Notes: generated from the letters alone by a model not told the origin. 64,000 nucleotides of DNA from Streptomyces sp. NBC_01381 (GCF_026340305.1 NZ_JAPEPI010000001.1:1736001-1800000); one strand, 5' to 3'. Counted from the stretch's first letter, positions 35,027 through 43,294 are shown. Numbers and translations are program-made.

Positions 35027-36031
35027 CTACGGGGCCTGTGTGACGCCGTCGGCGGGCAGCTTCGGGGCTGTCGCGGAGGCGGACGGGGCCGCGGGTACGG
35101 ACACCTCCGGCGGCTCGACCGGTACCTCGGGGACGTCGGGGGAGGGCACCGCGGGCAGTGTTTCCAGGGCCGGGAGCGGCACCTCGGGCAGGGACGGCAC
35201 CACGGGAAGCGAGCCGTCGGCCGGCGCCGTGCCGGGGGTGGTGGTCGACGGAGCCTGGCGGGAGCGGGCCGAGGGCGTCGCCCCGCGCTCCGGAGTACGT
35301 GCGTCATCGGCCCCATCGGAGACGGAGGACACGGAGGAGACGGAAGGGGCGGGCCGTGCCGGTCCTGGCCGGTCCCCGTCGGTGATGCCCGGCAGGACGA
35401 ACCCCGCCACGGCGAGCGTCGCCGCCGTCATGGTCACGGCCGCCAGTTGCACGTTTCCGCCCGGTCGCGGCCCGCGCCCGCACAGCCACAGGGCGAGACC
35501 AAGGGTGGCGGCAAGCGCCGTGCGCAGTGTGCGCCGGGCCCTGGCGAGCAGCGACTCGGCCGTCCGGTAGCTCAGGCCCATCTTCTTGGCGACCTGACCG
35601 ACGTCCAGGTCCTCGGACTTGAGCCAGATCGCCTCCGCCTGCCGCGCGGGCAGCTCCCCGCTCCGCGCGGCCAGCCACCGCGCCTCCGCACGGTCGCACA
35701 CCGCGTCGTCGACGGGCAGTTGGCCCGGCGCGACCAGTTTGGGGCTGCTGCGCACCTCGGCCTCGCGACTGACCTGCCGGTACCGGTCGACACACAGCCG
35801 TATGGTCACCGTCGTCAGCCAGGCGCCGAGCCGCTCGTCGTCGAGCTGCGGATGCTCGGCGGCGCGCAGCATCGCCTCGTGTACGGCGTCCTCGGCGTCC
35901 TCGGCGCTCATGGATCTGCGGCGGGCCACCCGCAGTAGTTCCTCGCGGTGACTCCACGCGCGCTGCCACCGGTCGAGGTCCGCCTGGTCGGCCGCCCCGC
36001 CCGAACGCGCAGGGTGCATGTCCGTCGCCAT
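35027..36031 (-). CDS. ECF-like sigma factor with C-terminal membrane and Pro-rich extension
   Basis: A 334-residue protein. ATG 36031 has AAAGGAG at 5 nt. Residues 20-100 resemble sigma region 2 (SAEDAEDAVHEAMLRAAEHP, then LGAWLTTVTIRLCVDRYRQ). Residues about 125-170 are sigma region 4 with an HTH (LDVGQVAKKMGLSYRTAESL). This is followed by two hydrophobic segments (ALAATLGLALWLC and AAVTMTAATLAVAGFVLPGI) and a tail of more than 110 residues rich in Pro, Ser and Val (PEVPVEPPEVSVPAAP). Normal ECF factors end after region 4. The build suggests a membrane-tethered sigma factor with an outer sensory or wall-spanning tail. No anti-sigma gene is visible. It lies 86 nt upstream of the mce operon on the same strand and could regulate it. 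Confidence 0.82.
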   Translation of the reverse strand: MATDMHPARSGGAADQADLDRWQRAWSHREELLRVARRRSMSAEDAEDAVHEAMLRAAEHPQLDDERLGAWLTTVTIRLCVDRYRQVSREAEVRSSPKLVAPGQLPVDDAVCDRAEARWLAARSGELPARQAEAIWLKSEDLDVGQVAKKMGLSYRTAESLLARARRTLRTALAATLGLALWLCGRGPRPGGNVQLAAVTMTAATLAVAGFVLPGITDGDRPGPARPAPSVSSVSSVSDGADDARTPERGATPSARSRQAPSTTTPGTAPADGSLPVVPSLPEVPLPALETLPAVPSPDVPEVPVEPPEVSVPAAPSASATAPKLPADGVTQAP

Positions 36032-36158
36032 GAGGGCTCCTTTGCACTCACCCGCCGGTTCTGTCCTCCCGGCGGCGCCGCGACATTACCGTTCGGTATC
36101 CAGTGTTGTGCAGGGGGAGGCGCTCATCGATTCCGTACCGTTGCCGACCGGCTGATCG

Positions 36159-36205
36159 GCGGTTCGACTCCGGCTCGGGGCACTTTCACCGCCCTGTGCG
36201 GGCGC
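36159..36205 (+). pseudogene. Degenerate copy of the bldA tRNA 3' end and downstream hairpin
   Basis: From CGGTTCGACTCCGGCTCGGG onward, this stretch aligns without gaps to the bldA T-arm and acceptor 3' strand (23824-23847), with 22 of the first 24 bases identical by my count. Similarity continues weaker into the flanking hairpin (ACCG-CCC-TGCGGG). The T-stem has a mismatch, and no 5' half (no GCCCCGA acceptor partner) occurs upstream, so it is not a functional tRNA. It is in direct orientation to bldA, 12.3 kb away. Confidence 0.6.
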
Positions 36206-36207
36206 GC

Positions 36208-37866
36208 TCAGGGCATGCGTACGGCGTTGAAGCGGGCCGCGGTGTGCAGATCGGTCTCGATCGCCGCCGCGGTCTCGCGCAGGGCCGGCAGCAGGGCCTC
36301 GACCGTCTCGCTCAGCGGGGCGGTGCCCGCGTGCTGGGCCACGTTCAGGGCGGCGACCACGCGGCCGTCCGCGCCCTTGAGCGGTACGGCGACCGAGCGC
36401 AGGCCCTCCTCCAGTTCTTCGTCCGCGGTGGCGTAGCCGTCGGCGGCGGCCCGGTCGAGGATGCGCCGCAGCTCCGCCGGGTCCGTGACCGTGTGCCGGG
36501 TGAGGGCCTTCGGCGGCTCGGCCGCCAGCAGGCGGGCGCGGTCCCGCTCGGGGAGCCCCGCGAGCAGGACGCGGCCCATAGCGGTGGGGTGGGCGGGGAA
36601 GCGCGTGCCGAGCGTGATGTAGACGCTCATCACGCGGACCGTCGCCGCCCGCGCCACGTACAGGATGTCCGTGCCGTCGAGCACCGTCACCGACGCCGAC
36701 TGGTGGACGCGGCCGGTCAGTTCGCGCAGATGCGGCTCGGCGATCTCGGCGAAGCCAAGGCGGGAAAGGCCGGGGTAGCCGAGCTCCAGGATGCGGGGGA
36801 GCGGGCGGTAGAGGCGGCCGTCGTGCGCGGCGTACCCCTCCAGTTCCAGGGTGTGCAGGCAGCGGCGTGCGGTGGCCCGGGGCAGTCCGGTGGCCTCGGC
36901 GATCGCGGTGAGCGGCAGTCCGTCGCCGCGGGCCCGGCCCAGAGCGCGCAGGACGGCGAGGCCGCGGGCGAGCGACTGCAGGAAGCCGGGGCCCAGTTCG
37001 GCCTTGGCGTCGGCGGTTTCCAGTGTCTGGGTCTGAGTCTGGGGCTGGGTCTGAGTCTGATCTGGCGTCAACTCGCCCTTCTCGTACGGCGATGGGGCGG
37101 TCGGCAGTGCTTCCAGGTGGGCCGCCTCCTCGCGCAGCCGCGGAAGGACCAGTTCCGCGAGGCCCTGCGCCGTGTGTCTGCTGGTGTGGCTCACCGCGGA
37201 CAGGGCGTACCGCACGCGGCCCGCGGCGTCGCGCACCGGGACCGCCGTCGCGATCAGGCCCGGCTCGATCAGCTGGTCGTCCAGGGCCCACCCCGCGGCG
37301 CGCGAGTGCGTCACGCGGTCCGCCAGGTCCGGGACGCGGGGCGCGGGCCCTGGCGGGAGTGCGGGGAAGGCGTGGCCGTCCGGATCGGCGGCCACGCGCG
37401 CGTGCCACGCGGCCCACCCCGTCTCGTCCCACTCGGCGGCGAACAGGGCGCCCGGAGCGCACCGTTCGGCGGGCAGCAGATCTCCGATGCGGAAGGCCAC
37501 CGACATCGCGCGGCGACGCGCGGCCTGCGTGACGAAGCGGACGCCGTCGCCGTCCGGCACGGCGAGCGACACCGACTCGTCCAGCTCGTCCGCGAGCCGT
37601 GCGGTGCGCGCCGCGACCTCGCCGGTCAGACCGCTGGCCGCCAGATAGGCGTTGCCGAGCTCCATGAGGCGCGGGGTGAGCTGAAGCTCCTGGCCGCTCT
37701 CGCGTACGTATCCGAGCCGGGCCAGGGTCGCCACCACCCGGTCCACGGTCGAGCGGGCCAGACCCGTGGCGCGGACCAGATCGCCCGCCCTCGCCCTGTC
37801 TGCGGCCGCGAGGGCGCGCAGCACCGCGAGGCCGCGCTCCAGGGGGCGTACGGACTCTTCGGGCAT
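36208..37866 (-). CDS. Double-length IclR-family regulator (two HTH plus two effector domains)
   Basis: A 552-residue fusion of two IclR proteins. ATG 37866 has GAGGAG at 7 nt. Copy 1: HTH about 6-70 (RPLERGLAVLRALAAADRA), effector domain to about 250. Linker: a Gln-Thr repeat (QTQTQPQTQTQT) near 275-290. Copy 2: HTH from SLARGLAVLRALGRARGDG, with TAIAEATGLPRATARRCLHT, effector domain with TDILYVARAATVRVMSVYIT and the ligand-pocket end DEELEEGLRSVAVPL. Copy 2 is a canonical PcaU/PobR/PcaR-type regulator, and copy 1 has diverged. It is divergent from pobA, so it should be the 4-hydroxybenzoate/protocatechuate-responsive regulator of pobA and pcaK. Single IclR proteins have about 250 residues. 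Confidence 0.92.
   Translation of the reverse strand: MPEESVRPLERGLAVLRALAAADRARAGDLVRATGLARSTVDRVVATLARLGYVRESGQELQLTPRLMELGNAYLAASGLTGEVAARTARLADELDESVSLAVPDGDGVRFVTQAARRRAMSVAFRIGDLLPAERCAPGALFAAEWDETGWAAWHARVAADPDGHAFPALPPGPAPRVPDLADRVTHSRAAGWALDDQLIEPGLIATAVPVRDAAGRVRYALSAVSHTSRHTAQGLAELVLPRLREEAAHLEALPTAPSPYEKGELTPDQTQTQPQTQTQTLETADAKAELGPGFLQSLARGLAVLRALGRARGDGLPLTAIAEATGLPRATARRCLHTLELEGYAAHDGRLYRPLPRILELGYPGLSRLGFAEIAEPHLRELTGRVHQSASVTVLDGTDILYVARAATVRVMSVYITLGTRFPAHPTAMGRVLLAGLPERDRARLLAAEPPKALTRHTVTDPAELRRILDRAAADGYATADEELEEGLRSVAVPLKGADGRVVAALNVAQHAGTAPLSETVEALLPALRETAAAIETDLHTAARFNAVRMP
37023..37065. repeat. Short tandem repeat encoding the Gln-Thr linker
   Basis: Six-base units of the type GTCTGG/GTCTGA are repeated in the coding sequence of the IclR fusion, giving the alternating Gln-Thr linker on the minus strand. 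Such repeats can change length by slippage in steps of two residues without a frameshift. Confidence 0.7.
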
Positions 37867-37963
37867 GGCGCCGCTCCTCGTGGCCGTGGAAAGCCGTCGA
37901 AATGGGTGCCCCGCAACCGTTGACAGCCGCTGGGTCCGGTCGGAGACTCCCGTCAGCACATTA

Positions 37964-37977
37964 TGAACGAAAGTTCA
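37964..37977. promoter_or_regulatory. Candidate IclR-regulator operator in the pobA divergent region
   Basis: TGAAC-GAAA-GTTCA is a perfect inverted repeat 49 nt before the pobA ATG in the 160-nt region between the IclR gene and pobA. IclR-type regulators of aromatic catabolism bind such short palindromes, so this is the likely target site. Confidence 0.5.
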
Positions 37978-38026
37978 CCAGGCGAACAAGTCGAGTGGGC
38001 TGGTTCGGAAGCGAAGGGAACGATCG

Positions 38027-39205
38027 ATGCGCACCACCGTCGGAATCATCGGGGCCGGACCCGCGGGACTGCTCCTCGCCCGCCTGCTGCACAACGCCGG
38101 CATCGATTCCGTCGTCCTGGAGACCCGGGACCGCGCCTACGTCGAGCAGCGCCAGCGCGCCGGGATCCTGGAGCAGGGCAGCGTGGATGTCCTTCGGGAG
38201 GCCGGCGTGGCTGCCCGCATGGACCGCGAAGGCATCCCGCACGACGGCATCGAATTGCGCTTCGACCGCCGCAGGCACCGCGTCGACTTCCCCGCCCTGA
38301 CCGGCGGCCGGTCCGTGATGGTGTACGCCCAGACCGAGGTCTGCAAGGACCTCATAGCCCTCCAGCTCGCGGCCGGAGGACCGCTGCTCTTCGAGGCGGA
38401 GGCGCTCGCCGTCGAGGGTGCCGAGAGCGAGAACCCGCGGGTCCGCTTCCGGCATCAGGGCCGCGAGGACGTCCTGGAGTGCGACTACGTAGTGGGCTGC
38501 GACGGCTCCTGGGGCGTGGCCCGCAAGGCCGTGCCCGCCGACATCTCCCGGGTCTTCGAGCGCACGTACCCCTTCGGCTGGCTCGGCATCCTCGCCGATG
38601 TGCCGCCCTCGCACGACGAGTTGGTCTACGCCCGCCACGACCGCGGCTTCGCGCTGCTCTCCATGCGGTCGCCGACCGTCACGCGCGCGTACCTGCAAGT
38701 CCCCGCGGGCACGGACGCCGCCGACTGGAGCGACGAGGAGATCTGGGACGAGCTCGACCGCCGCCTGGAGACCGACGACCCCTCCTGGACGCTGAAGCGC
38801 GGACCCGTCACCGCCAAGTCCGTCACGCCCATGCGCAGCTACGTCCACGAGCCCATGCGGCACGGCCGGGTCTTCCTCGCCGGGGACGCCGCGCACATCG
38901 TCCCGCCCACCGGCGCCAAGGGCCTCAACCTCGCCGTCGGCGACGTCGTCACCTTCGCCCGCGCGCTCGTCGACCTCCGCGAGACCGGCTCCGACGCCCG
39001 CCTCGATGCGTACTCGGAGACCTGTCTGCGCCGCGTCTGGCAGGCCGAGCGCTTCTCGTACGCGATGACCACGATGCTCCACCGCGGCCCCGAAGCCACC
39101 CCCTTCGACGACCGCATCCAGCTCGCCCAGCTGGACCGCATCACCACCACGCGCTCGGCCGAGGCCGACCTCGCGGAGGGCTATACGGGCTTTCCCCTCG
39201 ACTGA
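38027..39205 (+). CDS. pobA: 4-hydroxybenzoate 3-monooxygenase
   Basis: A 392-residue class A flavoprotein monooxygenase converting 4-hydroxybenzoate to protocatechuate with NAD(P)H and O2. FAD motif GXGXXG: IIGAGPAGLLLARLL (5-19). Further conserved parts: QRQRAGILEQGSVD, the DG motif GCDGSWGVARKAV, and the GD motif VFLAGDAAHIVPPTGAKGLN, all matching PobA. Length equals that of the Pseudomonas enzyme. ATG 38027 has AAGGGAA upstream. Protocatechuate ring-cleavage genes are not in the window and must lie elsewhere. Confidence 0.96.
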   Translation: MRTTVGIIGAGPAGLLLARLLHNAGIDSVVLETRDRAYVEQRQRAGILEQGSVDVLREAGVAARMDREGIPHDGIELRFDRRRHRVDFPALTGGRSVMVYAQTEVCKDLIALQLAAGGPLLFEAEALAVEGAESENPRVRFRHQGREDVLECDYVVGCDGSWGVARKAVPADISRVFERTYPFGWLGILADVPPSHDELVYARHDRGFALLSMRSPTVTRAYLQVPAGTDAADWSDEEIWDELDRRLETDDPSWTLKRGPVTAKSVTPMRSYVHEPMRHGRVFLAGDAAHIVPPTGAKGLNLAVGDVVTFARALVDLRETGSDARLDAYSETCLRRVWQAERFSYAMTTMLHRGPEATPFDDRIQLAQLDRITTTRSAEADLAEGYTGFPLD

Positions 39206-39280
39206 GCCCGCCGCATCGCCGGAAAACCCCCGTCCCCCCGGAAGTCCCCACTCCCCACTCCACAAAGAAGTGAGAGCCCC

Positions 39281-40681
39281 GTGACCGCTCCCCAGAGCGC
39301 CGCCCCCGAGCGCACCTTCAGATCCGTGGCCCCCGTCATAGCCCTGTGCTGGCTCGTCGTCTTCTTCGACGGCATGGACGTCAACATCTACGGCGCCGTG
39401 ATGCCGCACCTCATCGACGACAAGGGCTTCGGCTTCACCCCGTCGACCGCGGGCACCATCGGCTCCTGGACCACCTTCGGCATGCTGATCGGCGCCCTCG
39501 GCTGCGGCACGCTCACCGACTGGATCGGCCGCAAGCCGATGGTGGTGGGCAGCGTTGCGCTGTTCTCACTCGGCTCCGCGGTCTGCGCGCTCGCGCCGAG
39601 CGCCGCCGTCTTCGGCGCCGGACGCTTCATCGCCGGGCTCGGGCTCGGCGGTCTGATGCCGATCAGCCTCGCGATCGTCGCCGAGTTCGCGCCGAAGCGC
39701 AGGGCCGCGCTCGCCACCGGCCTGATGATGACCTCGTACCACGCGGGCGGCATGGCGGCCACGGGCCTCGGCCTCACGCTCGGGCCCGACCACGGCTGGC
39801 GCGTGGTCTTCTGGGCGGGCGTCATCCCTGCCGTCGTCGCCATCCCCCTCGTGGTGAAGTGGCTGCCCGAATCGCCGGGGGTGCTGCTCAACAAGGGCCG
39901 GGCGAGCGAGGCCGAGGCGGTCGCCGCCCGCTATCTGCTGCCGTCGCCGACCCTCGCCGAAGCCCCCGAGGCGGGTGCCAAGGGCCGTTTCTCCGCCGTG
40001 GCGTCCCTCTTCACCCCGGGACAGCGCCTCGCGACCCCGCTCCTCTGGGTCGCGTCCTTCGCCGGACTGCTCCTCGTCTACGGCGTCTCCACCTGGCTCC
40101 CCGAGCTGATGCGCGCCTCCGGCTACTCGCTCTCCTCCTCCGTCACCTTCCTCATGGTGATCAACGCGGGCGGCATCGTCGGCATGCTGGTGGCGGGCCG
40201 TGCCGCCGACAAGTTCGGCGCCATGCGGATCTCCGCGATCTGGTTCCTGCTCACCGCCTGCGGCGCCTTCCTGCTCAAGGCGGAGCTGCCGCTCGGCGTC
40301 GCGTACGTGATCGTCTTCGTCACCGGCATCTGGCTCTTCTCGGCGCAGGTCATGGTGTACGCCTCCGCTCCCTCGGTCTACACGCCGGCCCAGCGCGCCA
40401 CGGGCCTCGGCTGGATCACCGGCGTCGGGCGGACCGGCGCGGTCGTCGGGCCGTGGCTGGGAGGCGCCGTCGTCTCGGGCGGAAACGCGTCCCTCGGATT
40501 CACCACGTTCGCCGTCGCCGCCGTGCTCGGTGCGGTGGCGATCTCCCTGGTGCCACTCGTCCGGCGCAGCCGCCGCAACCCGGCCGCGGCGGGAGAATCG
40601 GCGGGAGACTCGACGGGAACAGAGAGCGCGGCACCGATCGTTCTTGGTCACAAGGAGGGAAAGATCCTCCCCAAGCACTAG
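39281..40681 (+). CDS. pcaK: MFS aromatic acid:H+ symporter (PcaK-like)
   Basis: A 466-residue MFS transporter with 12 predicted helices. The first helix has the acidic motif WLVVFFDGMDVNIYGAVMPH, the hallmark of the aromatic acid:H+ symporter family. Loop 2-3 motif: GTLTDWIGRKPMVVG. It should import 4-hydroxybenzoate or protocatechuate, the substrate or product of PobA, 75 nt upstream on the same strand; one operon is likely. The GTG start is chosen by homology; the ribosome site is weak. The C-terminal tail is long and polar. Confidence 0.92.
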   Translation: MTAPQSAAPERTFRSVAPVIALCWLVVFFDGMDVNIYGAVMPHLIDDKGFGFTPSTAGTIGSWTTFGMLIGALGCGTLTDWIGRKPMVVGSVALFSLGSAVCALAPSAAVFGAGRFIAGLGLGGLMPISLAIVAEFAPKRRAALATGLMMTSYHAGGMAATGLGLTLGPDHGWRVVFWAGVIPAVVAIPLVVKWLPESPGVLLNKGRASEAEAVAARYLLPSPTLAEAPEAGAKGRFSAVASLFTPGQRLATPLLWVASFAGLLLVYGVSTWLPELMRASGYSLSSSVTFLMVINAGGIVGMLVAGRAADKFGAMRISAIWFLLTACGAFLLKAELPLGVAYVIVFVTGIWLFSAQVMVYASAPSVYTPAQRATGLGWITGVGRTGAVVGPWLGGAVVSGGNASLGFTTFAVAAVLGAVAISLVPLVRRSRRNPAAAGESAGDSTGTESAAPIVLGHKEGKILPKH

Positions 40682-40747
40682 GGTCTTCCTTTTGCCTACG
40701 CATTACTCTTGAGCCAATGCCACGCCCGGTGGCCATGGAGGAGTGAG

Positions 40748-41668
40748 ATGAGGAGCAGCAACCCGGTCTTCTCGCGACGGGGGTTCAGCCGCGACAACGG
40801 CTACGCGGGCTTCGGCCAGCAGCCGCAGGCCGGGGGACCCGCGGGCGGGACGCAGACCCAGTACGCGCAGGGCAATCCGTACGCGGGCGCGGGCCAGCAG
40901 GCCCCCACCAACCCGTACGCGGCCAACCCTTACGCCCAGCAGGACCTGCAGTACGGCGCGCCGCAGGCGCCCGTGACCACTGCGGGCCGCATGACGATGG
41001 ACGACGTCGTCATGCGTACGGCCACGACGCTCGGCACCCTCGTGGTGACCGCCGCGCTCGCCTGGGCGCTGCTGCCGGTGGACGACGCGAACATCAGCAA
41101 GTCCTACGGCATCGCGATCGGCGCGGGCCTCATCGCGATGGTGCTCGGCCTCGTCCAGGCCTTCAAGCGCAAGGCGTCGCCCCCGCTGATCCTGACGTAC
41201 GCCGCGCTCGAAGGTGTCTTCCTCGGCGTCGTCTCCAGCGTCGTCGACAACCGCATCGCGAGCGGCGCGGCCATGCAGGCCGTGCTCGGCACGATGGCGG
41301 TCTTCCTCGGTGTCCTCATCGCCTACAAGGCGGGCTGGATCCGGGTCAACCGTCGCTTCTACGGCTTCGTGATGGCCGCGGCGATGGGCTTCCTGCTGCT
41401 GACCGCGGTGAACCTGCTGTTCGCGGTCTTCGGCGGCGGCGACGGCCTCGGCTTCCGCAGCGGCGGCCTCGGCATCGTCTTCGGCATCGTCGGCATCCTG
41501 CTCGGCGCGTGCTTCCTGGCCCTGGACTTCAAGCAGGTCGAGGACGGCATCGCGTACGGCGCTCCGAAGGAAGAGGCCTGGCTCGCGGCGTTCGGTCTGA
41601 CGATGACGCTGGTCTGGATCTACCTGGAGTTCCTGCGCCTGATCGCCATCCTGCAGGGCAACGACTGA
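40748..41668 (+). CDS. Bax inhibitor-1 (BI-1/YccA) family membrane protein
   Basis: A 306-residue membrane protein. ATG 40748 has GGAGGAG upstream. Residues 1-80 are a Gly/Gln/Tyr/Pro-rich soluble tail (QAPTNPYAANPYAQQ). Seven hydrophobic segments follow (for example LVVTAALAWALLPV, ILTYAALEGVFLGVVSSVVD and FIGIVGILLGACFLALDFKQ-type sequence), with the BI-1 C-terminal acidic pair region ALDFKQVEDGI. BI-1 proteins form pH-sensitive Ca2+ leak channels or modulate membrane proteases. The bacterial role here is unknown. A strong terminator follows. Confidence 0.9.
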   Translation: MRSSNPVFSRRGFSRDNGYAGFGQQPQAGGPAGGTQTQYAQGNPYAGAGQQAPTNPYAANPYAQQDLQYGAPQAPVTTAGRMTMDDVVMRTATTLGTLVVTAALAWALLPVDDANISKSYGIAIGAGLIAMVLGLVQAFKRKASPPLILTYAALEGVFLGVVSSVVDNRIASGAAMQAVLGTMAVFLGVLIAYKAGWIRVNRRFYGFVMAAAMGFLLLTAVNLLFAVFGGGDGLGFRSGGLGIVFGIVGILLGACFLALDFKQVEDGIAYGAPKEEAWLAAFGLTMTLVWIYLEFLRLIAILQGND

Positions 41669-41697
41669 CGCACGACGTCGGTCAACGGCCGGCAGCC

Positions 41698-41735
41698 GAA
41701 GGGCCCCGCGGAACAGATGTTCCGCGGGGCCCTTC
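41698..41735. terminator. Bidirectional hairpin after the BI-1 gene
   Basis: GAAGGGCCCCGCGGAAC pairs perfectly with GTTCCGCGGGGCCCTTC around a 4-nt loop. It lies between the convergent BI-1 and DUF4287 genes and probably ends both transcripts, although the T-run is absent. Confidence 0.75.
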
Positions 41736-41769
41736 GCCGTGTGTGACGTGTGTGTGAGGGGACAGGGGG

Positions 41770-42000
41770 TCAGAGGAACTTGCGTGCGGCCCTCCGCAAG
41801 TCGTACTCGTGAATGATTGCCTTGGCATGTCCGTACGCGAGGTTGTGTTCGGCGCGGAGCCAGCTGACCTTCTCCTCGAAGCGGAAGAGAGAAGGGCCTT
41901 CGTCCACGGCGCGAAGCCAGTCGGAGACTTCACGACCGGTGCAGTGGGGGATGCGGGCGAGCAGATTGCGGTGGGTCTCCTCGGAGAAGACTTGGGACAT
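41770..42000 (-). CDS. DUF4287 domain protein
   Basis: A 76-residue protein of a small conserved actinobacterial family, function unknown. The sequence MSQVFSEETHRNLLARIPHC, followed by TGREVSDWLRAVDEGPSLFR and AEHNLAYGHAKAIIHEYDL, is mostly helical and is typical of this family (often met as a stand-alone protein or fused to DUF5655). No catalytic residues are known. It is divergent from the small gene at 42103. Confidence 0.85.
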   Translation of the reverse strand: MSQVFSEETHRNLLARIPHCTGREVSDWLRAVDEGPSLFRFEEKVSWLRAEHNLAYGHAKAIIHEYDLRRAARKFL

Positions 42001-42102
42001 CGGCGCCTCCGGACGCGTCGCGATGTGTTCCGTCCTTCACGCCACCGTGCCTGAGCGTTCGGGCGTTGGCAACAGTCCCGTCCCGGCGCATAAGGTCGCC
42101 GG

Positions 42103-42414
42103 GTGCTTGATACGACGCCTTTGACGGCCGCAGTGGACCATTTCGCCGATCGGTTGCGGGCCGCCCCGCAGAGTCGCCTGCAGCGGGGGGCGGCGACCGA
42201 AGCCCTCGCTCTGGCCAGGGAATTGGCGGCGTGGGCGCAGCGGATCGAGGTGCCCGACGAGGAGCCGCGGGAGATGCCGGACGCCGGGATGTTCGCGGCG
42301 GCCGACCAGATCACGGTCGCGGGGCGGGACTTGGCCCTCGTACTGGAGGACGAGCGCCAATTGGCGGAAGCGCTGACGCTGGTGGAGAAGGCGCAGAAAC
42401 GCGCGTCGGTCTGA
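42103..42414 (+). CDS. Small conserved helical protein of unknown function
   Basis: A 103-residue, Ala/Arg/Glu-rich all-helical protein (AVDHFADRLRAAPQSRLQRG, then EALALARELAAWAQRI). The GTG start has no ribosome site, so the transcript may be leaderless, which is frequent in Streptomyces. Strong third-position GC supports coding. I do not recognise a domain. Confidence 0.65.
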   Translation: MLDTTPLTAAVDHFADRLRAAPQSRLQRGAATEALALARELAAWAQRIEVPDEEPREMPDAGMFAAADQITVAGRDLALVLEDERQLAEALTLVEKAQKRASV

Positions 42415-42466
42415 GGCCGCCCGGCGCGGGGTCTGAGGGGTGGGGACCCTCAGACCAGGGGGACGG

Positions 42467-43294
42467 TCAGACCGAGGCGATGACGCGGTCGGCCAGGATG
42501 TAGACGTTCTCGGTGCCGCACTCGAACGTGAGGGCGTAGGCGCCGGAGACTCCGGAGCCGCCGAGCAGGACCGGGGTGTGGCCGTCGCGCAGGGCGTCGG
42601 CGAGCTGCTCCGCGGTCTCGCGGTGGCCCGGCGTCATACAGAGCGTCGTACCGTCCGCGAAGACATAGACGTCCAGGGTGCCCAGCGGGCCCGGGCGGAC
42701 GTCGGCGAGCGCCGTGCGGGCGCCGGCCAGCTCCTCCAGGCAGGCGACCGTGCGCTCGTGGTCGCCGTGGCCGTCCGTGTGGGGCGTCTGGACCGGTACG
42801 AAGTCCGGGTGCGAGGGGTGCCTGCGGCGGGCCGCGGCCAGCTCGGGGGAGTCGCCCGCGAACTCGTCGGCCGGATCCGCGTAGGGCTCGATCACCGGCT
42901 CGAGGCTGTCCGCCTCGATGCCCGCGAGATCCGCCTGGCGCGGCAGGAACAGCTCGTCCGCCATGTCGGCGAGCCCCGGCAGACCGCTGAGCAGGGACGG
43001 CGCGTCCGACGCGTCGCGGGCTTCCTGGGCGGCCCAGAAGGCCCGCGCCTCGGCGAGCTCGCGCTCCCGCTCCTCGGCGAGCGCGTCGGCCACGGCCGCG
43101 CGTATCTCGTCGGTGTCCGGAGTGGTGCGTGCCGCGGGCACGGTGGGGCGCCCCGTCGCGGCGTGGCTCTGGGCCAGCTCGGTGCGCAGGGCCGTTATCT
43201 GCTTCCGCAGCCCGTGCACGGCGTGCAGGGCGGCGGCGCCCACGGCCGTGGCGGCAGCCGTGGAGAGCAGCAGGGCAAGAGGCATGGCGCTCAC
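42467..43294 (-). CDS. Membrane-anchored protein of unknown function
   Basis: A 275-residue protein. GTG 43294 has GGGAG at 7 nt. One N-terminal hydrophobic helix (ALLLSTAAATAVGAAALHAV) is followed by a coiled-coil (LRKQITALRTELAQ) and an acidic helical part (AVADALAEERERELAEARAFW). A linker follows, and the C-terminal alpha/beta domain of about 100 residues (GTLDVYVFADGTTLCMTPGH, ending ENVYILADRVIASV) may bind a small ligand or protein. A Streptomyces-type hypothetical protein. It is probably attached to the membrane with its bulk in the cytoplasm. Confidence 0.75.
   Translation of the reverse strand: MSAMPLALLLSTAAATAVGAAALHAVHGLRKQITALRTELAQSHAATGRPTVPAARTTPDTDEIRAAVADALAEERERELAEARAFWAAQEARDASDAPSLLSGLPGLADMADELFLPRQADLAGIEADSLEPVIEPYADPADEFAGDSPELAAARRRHPSHPDFVPVQTPHTDGHGDHERTVACLEELAGARTALADVRPGPLGTLDVYVFADGTTLCMTPGHRETAEQLADALRDGHTPVLLGGSGVSGAYALTFECGTENVYILADRVIASV

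Noticed and set aside
36090..36186. Complete tRNA gene at the bldA-like fragment
   Set aside because: Only the T-arm and 3' acceptor strand can be found, with a T-stem mismatch and no matching 5' acceptor or anticodon arm.
23764..36205. Integrative element with intact mobility genes
   Set aside because: The flanking repeat suggests past integration, but no integrase, excisionase, replication or transfer gene is visible, so only a remnant att site is claimed.
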